From NCBI GenBank assembly GCA_003136675.1, contig PLFE01000057.1, forward strand, positions 7,904-46,234: 38,331 bases of DNA. Direction: 5' to 3'. A model generated the notes under the pieces. The model was not told where the DNA came from and made no database searches. It saw only the letters and a program-made list of their open reading frames with translations. This document shows positions 9,295 to 16,923 of the stretch, in pieces (position 1 is the stretch's first letter; every line of letters starts with the position of its first letter). A program made the translations under genes and the position numbers. The stretch is from Bryobacterales bacterium (GTDB taxonomy: Bacteria > Acidobacteriota > Terriglobia > Bryobacterales > Bryobacteraceae).

Positions 9295-9323
9295 ACTATA
9301 AACGATTGCGGGGCAGTTGGCAA
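9295..9323 (-). promoter_or_regulatory. Sigma-70-type promoter for the GT2 trio, with a two-faced -10
   Basis: Read on the minus strand, TTGCCA (9323-9318), a 17-nt spacer and TATAGT (9300-9295) match the -35 and -10 consensus at 5/6 each with ideal spacing. The first GTG of the glycosyltransferase comes 5 nt later, so transcription should begin at or beside the start codon. The same bases contain TATAAA on the plus strand (9297-9302), 3 nt before the TTG start of the divergent membrane protein, though without a good plus-strand -35. The sequence match is direct; function is inferred. Confidence 0.5.
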
Positions 9324-10490
9324 AGCGGCAAGCGGGCGGCGGCCCTATGGGCACTCATTGGCACGGGATTGTTTATAGGATGGCAAAGCGCCACGGTGGA
9401 ACGAAACTTCGGGGGCAACTGGACGTCCCTTTTTTATACCGGAAAGGCGCAGCGAATCCCGCCGGACCTCATCCGCGGGACGTTCACTTTCGAGGGACCG
9501 GGCTATGACGGGCAGATGTACCGCTATGTAGCCCATGACCCGTGGGTAGAAGGTGCGGACCACAATTACCTGGACGACTATTCGCTCCGCCAGCGCCGCA
9601 TTCTGGTACCCGCGTTGGCTTGGCTGCTCGCGCTTGGCCGGTGGGACCTCATCGACTTCGCAGACCTTGCAATCCTCTCCGCCTTTGTGTTCGCCGGCTG
9701 CTATTGGGCAAGCCTCTGGATCATGCTTCAAGGGGATTCGCCGGCCTGGGGATTGGCATACATGATCGTGCCCTCAACTCTCGTTGCGGCGGACCGGTGC
9801 ACCATCGACGTGGCCACCTCCTCGTTGACCATAGCCCTCCTGTTGTACTCGCGCCTGAAGCGTGACCGATTCCTGTTCCTGTCGGCCATGGCGATCTGCC
9901 TGAGCCGCGAAACGGGCCTGCTTGTACTTCTCGGCGTCATCCTGAGTCTTGCTTTCGAGCGGCAATGGCGCAGGGGGCTCGCCCTCTCGACGGCGGCGAT
10001 TCCGGCACTTGCCTGGTACGCCTATGTCTACCTGCACCGCGAAGGTGCCAGCCGCCCGAGTATCCCTGGCTGGCTGGGCAAAGGGTCGCCGCTCGGAATC
10101 TTCATTCGTCTCACTCACCCCATCGACTACCACCTCCGGCCGGCGATTGACCGAATGGTGCAAGGGTTGGACTGCGTGGCCCTTGCGGGGATGCTGCTCG
10201 CATTCGGCCTGGCGGTTTTTTATTGGTCGCGAAACCGCACAGGCTCAGCCCAAATCACTGGAGTCTTATTCCTTCTTCTGCTCCCTCTGGTGTCGTCCGC
10301 GCCGTTTTGGGACGCGGCTTATGGCTACTCGCGCCCGTTCTCGCCACTACTTGTTTCCATCGCGATGGGTTCCGCCCACGCCCGCGCGTATCGGTGGGTG
10401 GGGATGGTTCCGATCTTCCTTGTTCTACCCCGGCTGCTGTTACAGATGGGCCCGCAGATCGCCGGGATCTTTCACGTTTATGTCCGTTGA
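9306..10490 (+). CDS. Polytopic membrane protein of GT-C-like appearance, surface glycan related
   Basis: A 394-residue integral membrane protein with about eight to ten hydrophobic segments. A short N-terminal helix (about 12-28) is followed by a luminal/periplasmic-type loop with GYDGQMYRYVAHDPW (about 65-79) and QRRILVPALAWLLALGR, then the remaining helices. The GYDGQ...HDP and RRIL.P.LAWLLALGR patterns recall membrane proteins of cell-surface glycopolymer formation and GT-C lipid-linked sugar transferases. I could not assign a named family with certainty. The only usable start is TTG at 9306; no in-frame ATG or GTG occurs nearby and there is no Shine-Dalgarno. The 3' end overlaps the convergent GT2 gene by 51 bp. 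It probably supplies or moves a lipid-linked sugar for the adjacent glycosyltransferases (inference). Confidence 0.7.
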   Translation: MRGSWQSGKRAAALWALIGTGLFIGWQSATVERNFGGNWTSLFYTGKAQRIPPDLIRGTFTFEGPGYDGQMYRYVAHDPWVEGADHNYLDDYSLRQRRILVPALAWLLALGRWDLIDFADLAILSAFVFAGCYWASLWIMLQGDSPAWGLAYMIVPSTLVAADRCTIDVATSSLTIALLLYSRLKRDRFLFLSAMAICLSRETGLLVLLGVILSLAFERQWRRGLALSTAAIPALAWYAYVYLHREGASRPSIPGWLGKGSPLGIFIRLTHPIDYHLRPAIDRMVQGLDCVALAGMLLAFGLAVFYWSRNRTGSAQITGVLFLLLLPLVSSAPFWDAAYGYSRPFSPLLVSIAMGSAHARAYRWVGMVPIFLVLPRLLLQMGPQIAGIFHVYVR

Positions 10491-11525
10491 GGCCACCGTT
10501 TCCCGCGTCCTTCGAAACAAAGCACACAGGAAAAGCGCCGTTCCCAGTACGGAACCAACGCCCGAGCACAAATGAAAAAGGCTATAGAGCGGCACCGCGG
10601 CGACGGAGAACCTGAAGCCGCGAACACTTTTCAGGAAGCGGTAGAAATCCAGGTCCAACAAGGCCGACGCCGCAAGAGCGGCTGCGGCCAAAGCAGTTGA
10701 CGCGCCTCGGTTCAAGCCAGCCAGTGCCAGCATCAGGAAACAGAACGCGAGGCAAGTCAACACAGCACTGGCCATGCGCCTCCGCCGGAGGGTCAAGTCA
10801 TTCGGGCAGGTCCCGCTTTGAAGAATCAAGCGAGTCCAGGGAGCCGCGCGGTCGAAAATATCCGTTTGCACCATGCTCAGGAGCGACCAGGATTTCTGGT
10901 GCGTCACGAGAATAGCAGGATCGAGGTGGATTTCGCCCCCTTGCGCTTTGATCCGGTAGCCGAGATCTATGTCCTCGGTGGCCGGTCTCGCGCAGTCGGT
11001 TCGAAACCCTCCTACGCGTTCAAACCACTCGCGCCGAATGGCGCCGCACGCGCTCCAAAACGTGCGGGCATCCGGGTCCCCGGTCTGGTGGGTAAAACAA
11101 TGCAGCAGATTTCGAAATTGCGAAACGAAGGCGACGTGCTGTGGGCTGGAATCATAGGATCCAAAGGCCGCCGCAAGATGTGGGTCTGATTCAAAATGCC
11201 GCCGGAGAAGCTCCAGCGAGTCGGCGTGCAGGCAGACATCGGCATCCAGGAAAACCAGGATGTCACCCGCCGCGGCCCGTGCTCCCAGATTGCGCGCGTA
11301 AGCGGGACCCCGGCGCAATCCGGTGGAAAGAACCGCGCAGCCCAACTCCGTGGCGATTGCCGCCGAGCGATCGGAAGATCCATCGTTAACCACAATGCAT
11401 TCAATGGGCGCCAGCTCCGAATGATGCAGCGCATGCAGACAATTCGCCAGACACTTCTCTCCATCAAACACGGGAATTACGACGGAGATGCTAAGTGGGC
11501 GGTTCGCCGCCGCTCGATTGCTCAA
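10440..11525 (-). CDS. Membrane-anchored family-2 glycosyltransferase
   Basis: A 361-residue GT2, last gene of the minus-strand operon. SISVVIPVFDG opens the GT-A fold, VVNDGSSD is at about 45-52, GPAYARNLGA near 73-82, the metal-binding DAD at 94-96, and TEDIDLGYR is the ED motif of the acceptor half. The last third has two to four hydrophobic helices (about 255-345), typical of enzymes that use a lipid-linked acceptor. The frame extends upstream into truB to a TTG at 11642, but conserved sequence begins only after the TTG at 11525, which I prefer; neither has a clear Shine-Dalgarno. The 3' end overlaps the convergent membrane protein by 51 bp. Confidence 0.83.
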   Translation of the reverse strand: MSNRAAANRPLSISVVIPVFDGEKCLANCLHALHHSELAPIECIVVNDGSSDRSAAIATELGCAVLSTGLRRGPAYARNLGARAAAGDILVFLDADVCLHADSLELLRRHFESDPHLAAAFGSYDSSPQHVAFVSQFRNLLHCFTHQTGDPDARTFWSACGAIRREWFERVGGFRTDCARPATEDIDLGYRIKAQGGEIHLDPAILVTHQKSWSLLSMVQTDIFDRAAPWTRLILQSGTCPNDLTLRRRRMASAVLTCLAFCFLMLALAGLNRGASTALAAAALAASALLDLDFYRFLKSVRGFRFSVAAVPLYSLFHLCSGVGSVLGTALFLCALFRRTRETVASTDINVKDPGDLRAHL

Positions 11526-11589
11526 TCTGACGAAGTATATCTTAAATGGCCGCAGCGGCGCGGTTAAGCCGACAGCTAAGCCAGAACAA

Positions 11590-12462
11590 TTAAGCCAGCA
11601 CGACAACCGGGTGGTAGAGATTCGGCAAAACCGCTTCTCCAATGGCCAGCAATGCCCCGCTTTCCGTCAATGCTTTGACGAACTTCGTCCCCGTATCCAC
11701 CCGAAAGGGGTTCGTTCGAAAATTGCGGCCATGGCGGATTTGGGCTTCGGACGCGGAGTCCATCACCACACACGGGAAACCTGGCAGTAACCCACTTGCC
11801 GGCAGCACTGCATCCTCGATATTCGTTTCTAATTGCGCAAGGGTGTAGGCTTTTTCGATTGAGAAATCTCCCGAGCGCGTGCGGCGGAGAGCGGTGAGAT
11901 GCGCGCCGCAGCCCAGCACCAGACCCAGGTCATGCGCCAGCGATCGCACGTACGTGCCGCTGCCGCAATGCACCCGTAACGCTGCTTCGGGGCCCTCGAA
12001 CGACAGGATTTCCAGACTGAAAATTTCGATTTCGACTGGCGCGAGCTCCACCTCTTGATTCGCGCGCGCCAGTTTATAGGCCGGAACGCCGCGAATCTTC
12101 TTTGCCGAAAAGCGCGGCGGGTGCTGCTGAATGACGCCGATAAAGCCCCCGATGGCACGCTCCAGGTCTTCGCGCGTGAACGTCACCGGCCGCTCTTCTC
12201 CGGCTCTCTCGCCGGTGGCGTCATACGTATCGGTGGAAAAACCAAACCGCACGCGGACTTCGTAAACCTTATCGGCGCGTGTGAAGAATTTCGCCAGGCG
12301 CGTCGAGGAGCCGATCAGCAGCGGCAGCACCCCCGTACCCATCGGATCGAGAGTTCCCAGATGTCCGATCGACCGCTCCTGCGCCAGGCGGCGCACCCGG
12401 TTGACAACATCGTGAGAGGTCCAGCCTTCAGGTTTGTCTATAACCAGCGCCCCGGGAATCAG
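11590..12462 (-). CDS. truB: tRNA pseudouridine(55) synthase TruB, probable CTG start
   Basis: Isomerises U55 in the T-loop of tRNAs to pseudouridine. The catalytic Asp is D39 in GHLGTLDPMGTGVLP. The conserved N-terminal block GALVIDKPEGWTSHDVV is encoded upstream of the first ordinary start (GTG at 12396), so the real start must lie further up. In that frame the only plausible initiators are CTG (12462-12460) and the adjacent ATT. No ATG, GTG or TTG is available. The CTG overlaps the TGA of the preceding gene as CTGA, exactly like the ATGA overlaps elsewhere in this operon, and GAGGA sits 6 nt upstream. With this start the protein has 290 residues, normal for TruB, ending in a C-terminal RNA-binding region. 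It is unusual to find truB inside a polysaccharide-type operon. Confidence 0.93.
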   Translation of the reverse strand: MIPGALVIDKPEGWTSHDVVNRVRRLAQERSIGHLGTLDPMGTGVLPLLIGSSTRLAKFFTRADKVYEVRVRFGFSTDTYDATGERAGEERPVTFTREDLERAIGGFIGVIQQHPPRFSAKKIRGVPAYKLARANQEVELAPVEIEIFSLEILSFEGPEAALRVHCGSGTYVRSLAHDLGLVLGCGAHLTALRRTRSGDFSIEKAYTLAQLETNIEDAVLPASGLLPGFPCVVMDSASEAQIRHGRNFRTNPFRVDTGTKFVKALTESGALLAIGEAVLPNLYHPVVVLA

Positions 12463-13346
12463 GGTCGTTCCTCTAACTGACGAATCACGGCCATCACCAC
12501 GTTGCCCACAATTTCGAAACTGTTCGGGCTGAGCTTATCCATGGTGTCCTGGCCGGTGTGCCAGAAGGCCTGGTCCGGGCCGTAAGTGAAGTCGATCAGG
12601 TCGATCGCCGGGACGCCTGCTTTGATGAAAGGCATATGGTCGTCCTCTATCCCCGACAAATCCGTGTGGAAGTGTGCGGCGTAGCCCAGTTGCCCAGCCG
12701 TATTCCAAACCAGGTCGCGCAGCTTGATGTCCGAATTACCGTCTTTCACCAGGTCCAGGTCCTTGTCGCCGATCATGTCGACGTTGATCAGGGCTTTGAT
12801 CCGCGCCAGCATGCCGCTGTCCAGCCACGCGCGTTCCAGGTGGCGGCTTCCGTAGAGGCTGTCGGTATCGGTCCACTCCTTCACGGCCTCTTCACCATCG
12901 AAGAAGATTAGGGTCACATCGTCCAGGCGTGGCGATCCGTGCAGCGCGTTCGCCAGTTCAAGCAGGAAACCGGTGGAAGAGCCTGCATCGTTGGCGCCGA
13001 CAAAGTTGGGCAGGCGCTTGGTGTCGTAGTGTCCGGTGATCACGATGGCGCGGCCGGATTTGCCGGGGAACTTACACAGAATATTCCGCATGGGGATAGG
13101 GCCGGCCGGTGTCGAGGCGCGGAAATCGTCGAAGGTAAGCTGGCAGCCGGTGGGCTTCAATGCGGCGATGATCTGCTCTTGCAGGCGGTGAATGGCCGGG
13201 GAGCCGGACGGGCGAGGTCCATCGGCGACAGCTTCACGGGCGTAGCCGTAGGCTTTCGCGCCGCTGAAGCTGGCTGCCTGGACGGCGGTGGTGCTGACGA
13301 GTATAGCGGCGATAAGGACCATCAACGGGTTTTGCGCGCGGTGCAT
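12459..13346 (-). CDS. Secreted M28-family metalloprotein, glutaminyl-peptide cyclotransferase-like
   Basis: A 295-residue exported zinc enzyme of the M28 fold. The signal peptide is about residues 1-24 (ending VQA). Metal and catalytic motifs are GHYD (105-108), GANDAGSSTG with D120, FFDGEEA with E152/E153, NVDMIGD (188-194) and FWHT with H263. WTDTDSLYGSRHL (158-170) and DDHMPF (235-240) are characteristic of glutaminyl cyclases, which form pyroglutamate at protein N-termini. The assignment over a plain aminopeptidase rests on these motifs. The ATG at 13346 overlaps the upstream methyltransferase by 25 bp and gives a basic n-region. An alternative ATG at 13322 forms a TGATG junction but makes a poorer signal peptide. 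The stop overlaps the truB start as CTGA. Confidence 0.85.
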   Translation of the reverse strand: MHRAQNPLMVLIAAILVSTTAVQAASFSGAKAYGYAREAVADGPRPSGSPAIHRLQEQIIAALKPTGCQLTFDDFRASTPAGPIPMRNILCKFPGKSGRAIVITGHYDTKRLPNFVGANDAGSSTGFLLELANALHGSPRLDDVTLIFFDGEEAVKEWTDTDSLYGSRHLERAWLDSGMLARIKALINVDMIGDKDLDLVKDGNSDIKLRDLVWNTAGQLGYAAHFHTDLSGIEDDHMPFIKAGVPAIDLIDFTYGPDQAFWHTGQDTMDKLSPNSFEIVGNVVMAVIRQLEERP

Positions 13347-14023
13347 ATATATCCGAGAGTGAAGTTACGCTCGCGATCGAGCGGTTCCAGAACTGGCAGA
13401 ACCAGCGAGAGCGGCACGAAGACGAGGACCGCGGCAGGGAACAGCAACCACCCCACGCCTCTCATAAAGAATTGTAGTCCGTTGAGCAAACGGCGAGAGA
13501 GCAGGCGGAAGAAGCCACCCGCGGGCGTGAGTTGAATTTCGTCGAAGCCGGCGGATTCCAGCAGACTGCGCAGGCCGAACCGCGTGTAGCGAAAATAGTC
13601 GTGGGGCTGCTGGTGCTCTTCCCATTCGAGCGGCGCAACCAGCAGAAAGGCGCCGCCGGGTTTGAGGACGCGCCCGATCTCGGCGAGGGCGCTGGCTGGG
13701 TCGCGAAGGTGTTCGATGGTGACGATGTTCAGCGCCGCGTCGAAGGTGCTCGCTGGAAACGGCAAGGCGGTCAGATCGGCGACGGCATCGAGAGCGCGAT
13801 AATTCCACCGCGCGTCGCCCACTCCCAGATCGACGCCAAGGTAGCGTTGGTGGGCGAAGAATCGCTTGTATTGGCCTTCGCCGGAGCCCGCGTCGAGAAC
13901 CAGCGCGCCGGCAGTAAGCGCGCCGGCAAAGCGTGCGACCGCTTCCGTGATCTCGCATTCGAAGTAGAGGAGCCAGCGCCGGATCGGTCGGGGTGCGCGT
14001 GAAAGCCGCTGGGTGTAAGTCAT
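13322..14023 (-). CDS. SAM-dependent class I methyltransferase with C-terminal membrane helix
   Basis: A 233-residue methyltransferase (Methyltransf_11 type). The SAM-binding motif I is VLDAGSGEG at 42-50, the acidic motif II follows in YLGVDLG, and IEHLRDP (103-109) and LKPGGAFLLVAPLEWEEH (120-137) are the later Rossmann motifs. A hydrophobic segment at about 190-212 suggests attachment to the inner membrane. A longer frame continues to 14740 but is only the shadow of the neighbouring gene. The ATG at 14023 gives a 4-bp ATGA overlap with the fusion gene upstream. Its context suggests modification of a sugar or lipid-linked saccharide; the substrate is unknown. Confidence 0.87.
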   Translation of the reverse strand: MTYTQRLSRAPRPIRRWLLYFECEITEAVARFAGALTAGALVLDAGSGEGQYKRFFAHQRYLGVDLGVGDARWNYRALDAVADLTALPFPASTFDAALNIVTIEHLRDPASALAEIGRVLKPGGAFLLVAPLEWEEHQQPHDYFRYTRFGLRSLLESAGFDEIQLTPAGGFFRLLSRRLLNGLQFFMRGVGWLLFPAAVLVFVPLSLVLPVLEPLDRERNFTLGYICTARKTR

Positions 14024-15987
14024 CGTTTGCGGGCTTCCAGCATGATGGAAGAGCCATGCCCGCATGCCGCTTCCAGCAGCGCGAAAGGCAGTGCGGCGGC
14101 TGTGAGCGCCAGATACGCGGCATTGTGGAATAGCGATGCGGGTTTGCCCTTGATTCGCCGGGCCATCGGGTCGAGCGACGGAGCGAGGCTGGTTGCTAAT
14201 CCGGCCGGGTTGTCGCGCAGGGAGAAATGCTTCCGGCGCACTACCTCGAAGCCATGTTTCTCCAGGAAGAAGCCGACATCGGCGCCGCGGAAATCGGTAA
14301 GGTGCCTCGGAATATCGAGACCGTTCCAGCGCTGGCCGAGCAGACGGAATTGCCAGCAATCCATGTTCGGCACCTGCACGACAAGATGCCCGTGAGGTGT
14401 CAGCAATTCGCGGGCGGCATCCAGATAAGCTCCCGGGTCGGGCAGATGTTCGAGGACATGAAACAGCGTGATGAGAGAGAACGATTCCGACGGAAAGGGC
14501 GCGTTGGTGAGATCGGCCTGCAGGGCGGGGACGTGGTGGCGGCGCCAGGCGATTTTGCAGGCTTGCTGAGAGGAATCGAGGCCCATGGCGGGAAGTCCGC
14601 GTTCCCGCAGCATTCCTGGCAGCAGGCCGCCGCCGCAACCCACATCGAGAACCGGGCCGGAACCGGAGGCGTTGCGATGGGCCTCCACTACGAAGTTGAC
14701 GTGATCTTGAAGAACGAGGCGGCGGTAGCGCTCGGCCCAACGCGATGCGGTGTCTTCGGCGGGGTCAAACCAGTAATTCCCAGGATAAAACCGATCCAGT
14801 TGCGCCGGTTCGGGACGCGGAGAAAGGCGCGCGAGCCCGCATACTCTGCAACGTGCCACTTGGAAGCGCGCAGTGGTCGTGTGGTAGAGCCTGTCTGTTC
14901 CTTCGAGTAGAATCACGGCTTCGGTGGAACCGCAGCGCAGACAGTCCTCGTTCGCGGGGGCTGAAGCCCGCGCCGCCTGGGTCGACAGTTCTTTGAGGGA
15001 GATGCGGTTTTCGAGTATCAACTCTTTTGTCTCTTGTTGGGAGAGCTTGCGGACCAGGGTCCTGCGCTTGTGGAGCATTTTCGGCAGCAGCGGCAGCGCT
15101 TGCAGGTCTCCCGAAAACAACGCGAACACCAGACGTAGTTTTCCGCCGGCGCCGGGGAATGAGGCGGCTTCACCCTGGCCGGATGCCGCAGCCAGGGCGC
15201 CGGACGCCAGTCGCTGCAAATAATAGAACGGGTTGAGCCACAGCAGGCTCCACGGAAACAGTTTAGCGGCCAGTAATACGCGGTTTCGCTCGATCAAAGC
15301 GAGCCGTTTGACGCTGCCGGTTCCCAGCGTGGAACTGTGATGATGCCGCACCACTGCGCGTGGATTGTAAATGCACTTCCACCCGGCGATGCGCGCGCGC
15401 AGGCCCAGTTCAGCATCGTCCCCGTAAGCGAAGAAATCCTCGTCGAAGCCGCCGATCTCATCCAGCATGGAGCGCCGGTACATGGCGCCGCACCCATCCG
15501 GCCACAAAACTTCTTCCTGCTGTTCGAACTGCCCGGCGTCCCACGCTCCGGTGCCCCGGCCGCGGTTTTGTCCGTCAGGCCAGATGAGATGGCCCGCCTT
15601 GTCGATGCGCCGTGGATCGGAAAACATTACGATCTTGGCCGCCGCCATGCCGATCTCGTCGTCCCCGTCAAACACACGTTCCAACTCAAATAGAAATTCC
15701 GGCTCGGCCTCGGCGTCATTGTTGAGAAGAGCGATGCGCTCTCCGCCGGCGGCGCGGATTCCCTGATTGTTGGCTTGGCAAAACCCCAGATTCTTACGGT
15801 TTCTAATCAGCACGGCTGCGGGAAATTCAGAGCTCACCATCTCGGCGGAACCGTCGGTGGAGCCGTTGTCCACCACAATTAGCCGGAACTGGACCTTGGT
15901 TTGCTTCATCAAAGAACGCAGGCAGGCGCGCAAAAGCTCCCGGCGGTTCCAGTTGACCACAACGACTGACAGGGGCGGACTGGCCAT
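14020..15987 (-). CDS. Bifunctional family-2 glycosyltransferase / zinc ribbon / SAM methyltransferase fusion
   Basis: A 655-residue protein with two enzyme halves. Residues 1-260 form a GT2 (SVVVVNWNRRELL, VVDNGSTDGS, DxD-equivalent NND at 89-91, FFAYGDDAELGLR at 185-197), of the rhamnosyltransferase-like kind. A basic linker leads to a probable zinc ribbon with C349, C352, C380 and C383 (CLRCG...CRVCG). The C-terminal half is a methyltransferase with VLDVGCGGG at 446-454 and HVLEHLPDPG at 510-519. The zinc-ribbon plus methyltransferase arrangement occurs in stand-alone sugar or lipid methyltransferases; joined to a GT2 it suggests that sugar transfer and methylation (for example capping) are coupled (inference). 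It is the first gene of the operon; its start is 66 bp from the divergent rodZ. Confidence 0.88.
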   Translation of the reverse strand: MASPPLSVVVVNWNRRELLRACLRSLMKQTKVQFRLIVVDNGSTDGSAEMVSSEFPAAVLIRNRKNLGFCQANNQGIRAAGGERIALLNNDAEAEPEFLFELERVFDGDDEIGMAAAKIVMFSDPRRIDKAGHLIWPDGQNRGRGTGAWDAGQFEQQEEVLWPDGCGAMYRRSMLDEIGGFDEDFFAYGDDAELGLRARIAGWKCIYNPRAVVRHHHSSTLGTGSVKRLALIERNRVLLAAKLFPWSLLWLNPFYYLQRLASGALAAASGQGEAASFPGAGGKLRLVFALFSGDLQALPLLPKMLHKRRTLVRKLSQQETKELILENRISLKELSTQAARASAPANEDCLRCGSTEAVILLEGTDRLYHTTTARFQVARCRVCGLARLSPRPEPAQLDRFYPGNYWFDPAEDTASRWAERYRRLVLQDHVNFVVEAHRNASGSGPVLDVGCGGGLLPGMLRERGLPAMGLDSSQQACKIAWRRHHVPALQADLTNAPFPSESFSLITLFHVLEHLPDPGAYLDAARELLTPHGHLVVQVPNMDCWQFRLLGQRWNGLDIPRHLTDFRGADVGFFLEKHGFEVVRRKHFSLRDNPAGLATSLAPSLDPMARRIKGKPASLFHNAAYLALTAAALPFALLEAACGHGSSIMLEARKR

Positions 15988-16053
15988 TTTGGGGATAGTA
16001 GATTTTGCCGGACTCGCTTCGTATTATAAGAAATGATTGTTTAGGTTTCCCGA

Positions 16054-16923
16054 ATGCCCACCTTAGGCCACAGGCTGGCGACCGAGCGGCTGCGCCAGAG
16101 CCTTGATCTGCAACAGGTTTCGACTGTAACTCGAATTAGCCCGCGCTTGCTGAGGGCGATCGAGCTGGATGACTTTGAACAGTTGCCGGGCCGCGTATTT
16201 GCCCGGAATTTTGTGCGCCAGTACGCTCACGTGCTGAGCCTCAATGAAGCCGATGTGCTGGCGCAGTTTGACCGGGAGCAGTCTGCTGACGAGCCGGCGG
16301 CGGATGTCACGAGGAAGCCGAAGAACTATTCCAGCGGTTTTTCCCTGAATCTGCGGGCGCTCGCGGATGTTTTTGGAGGCAACACGCTCACTTCTTTCTT
16401 CACTTTTGTGATTACCATCGGAGTTTGCGCGGCGGGGGTTTGGGCTTTCGAGAATTGGGGCACGGTGCGGGCTCACGTTTTGCCGTCGCCGCGGAAAACT
16501 TTGGTTGCGCAAGTGGCCAAATCGGCGCCCCCAAAACAGCCGGTTTCGAAACCCGCCGAGACAACTGGGCCGGCGAAACAGGCTGCCGTGCCGCCTCCGG
16601 GCGAGCTCGATTCCCCGGCGATTCCGGCCAGCGGCGCGGGTGTTCACGTACTGGTTGCCGCATCGGACTCCTGCTGGACTCGAATCACAGCCGATGGAAA
16701 GGTCCTTTTTACCGGAATGCTGAATGCGGGGGAATCGCGGGAAATCAATGCGGCGTCGGTGGTGGACCTTCGGGCGGGTAACGCCGGGGCGCTGGCGTTG
16801 AAGTTAAATGGCAGCGATATCCCGCCACTGGGGCCCAAAGGGCAGATCCGCTCAGTGATTCTGACTGTGGATGGTGCTCACGTACGCACACCCACGCCGG
16901 AACCTGTTTCCGAGCCTCTTTGA
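16054..16923 (+). CDS. rodZ: RodZ-like cytoskeletal/membrane protein (HTH-TM-DUF4115)
   Basis: A 289-residue bitopic protein with the RodZ layout. A cytoplasmic helix-turn-helix of the HTH_25 type (about 5-72, including ISPRLLRAIELDDFEQLPGR) is followed by one transmembrane helix (about 112-132), a Pro/Ala/Lys-rich periplasmic linker (140-190) and a C-terminal DUF4115 beta domain (about 195-280). In model bacteria RodZ binds MreB through the HTH and tunes rod-shaped wall growth. It is divergent from the fusion glycosyltransferase. A TATTAT hexamer (16022-16027) lies upstream without a good -35 partner. The 3' end overlaps convergent pgsA by 46 bp. Confidence 0.85.
   Translation: MPTLGHRLATERLRQSLDLQQVSTVTRISPRLLRAIELDDFEQLPGRVFARNFVRQYAHVLSLNEADVLAQFDREQSADEPAADVTRKPKNYSSGFSLNLRALADVFGGNTLTSFFTFVITIGVCAAGVWAFENWGTVRAHVLPSPRKTLVAQVAKSAPPKQPVSKPAETTGPAKQAAVPPPGELDSPAIPASGAGVHVLVAASDSCWTRITADGKVLFTGMLNAGESREINAASVVDLRAGNAGALALKLNGSDIPPLGPKGQIRSVILTVDGAHVRTPTPEPVSEPL

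Noticed and set aside
13322..14740. A 472-residue version of the methyltransferase
   Set aside because: Its first half is an Arg-rich shadow of the fusion gene. The ATGA-coupled start at 14023 gives a normal methyltransferase.
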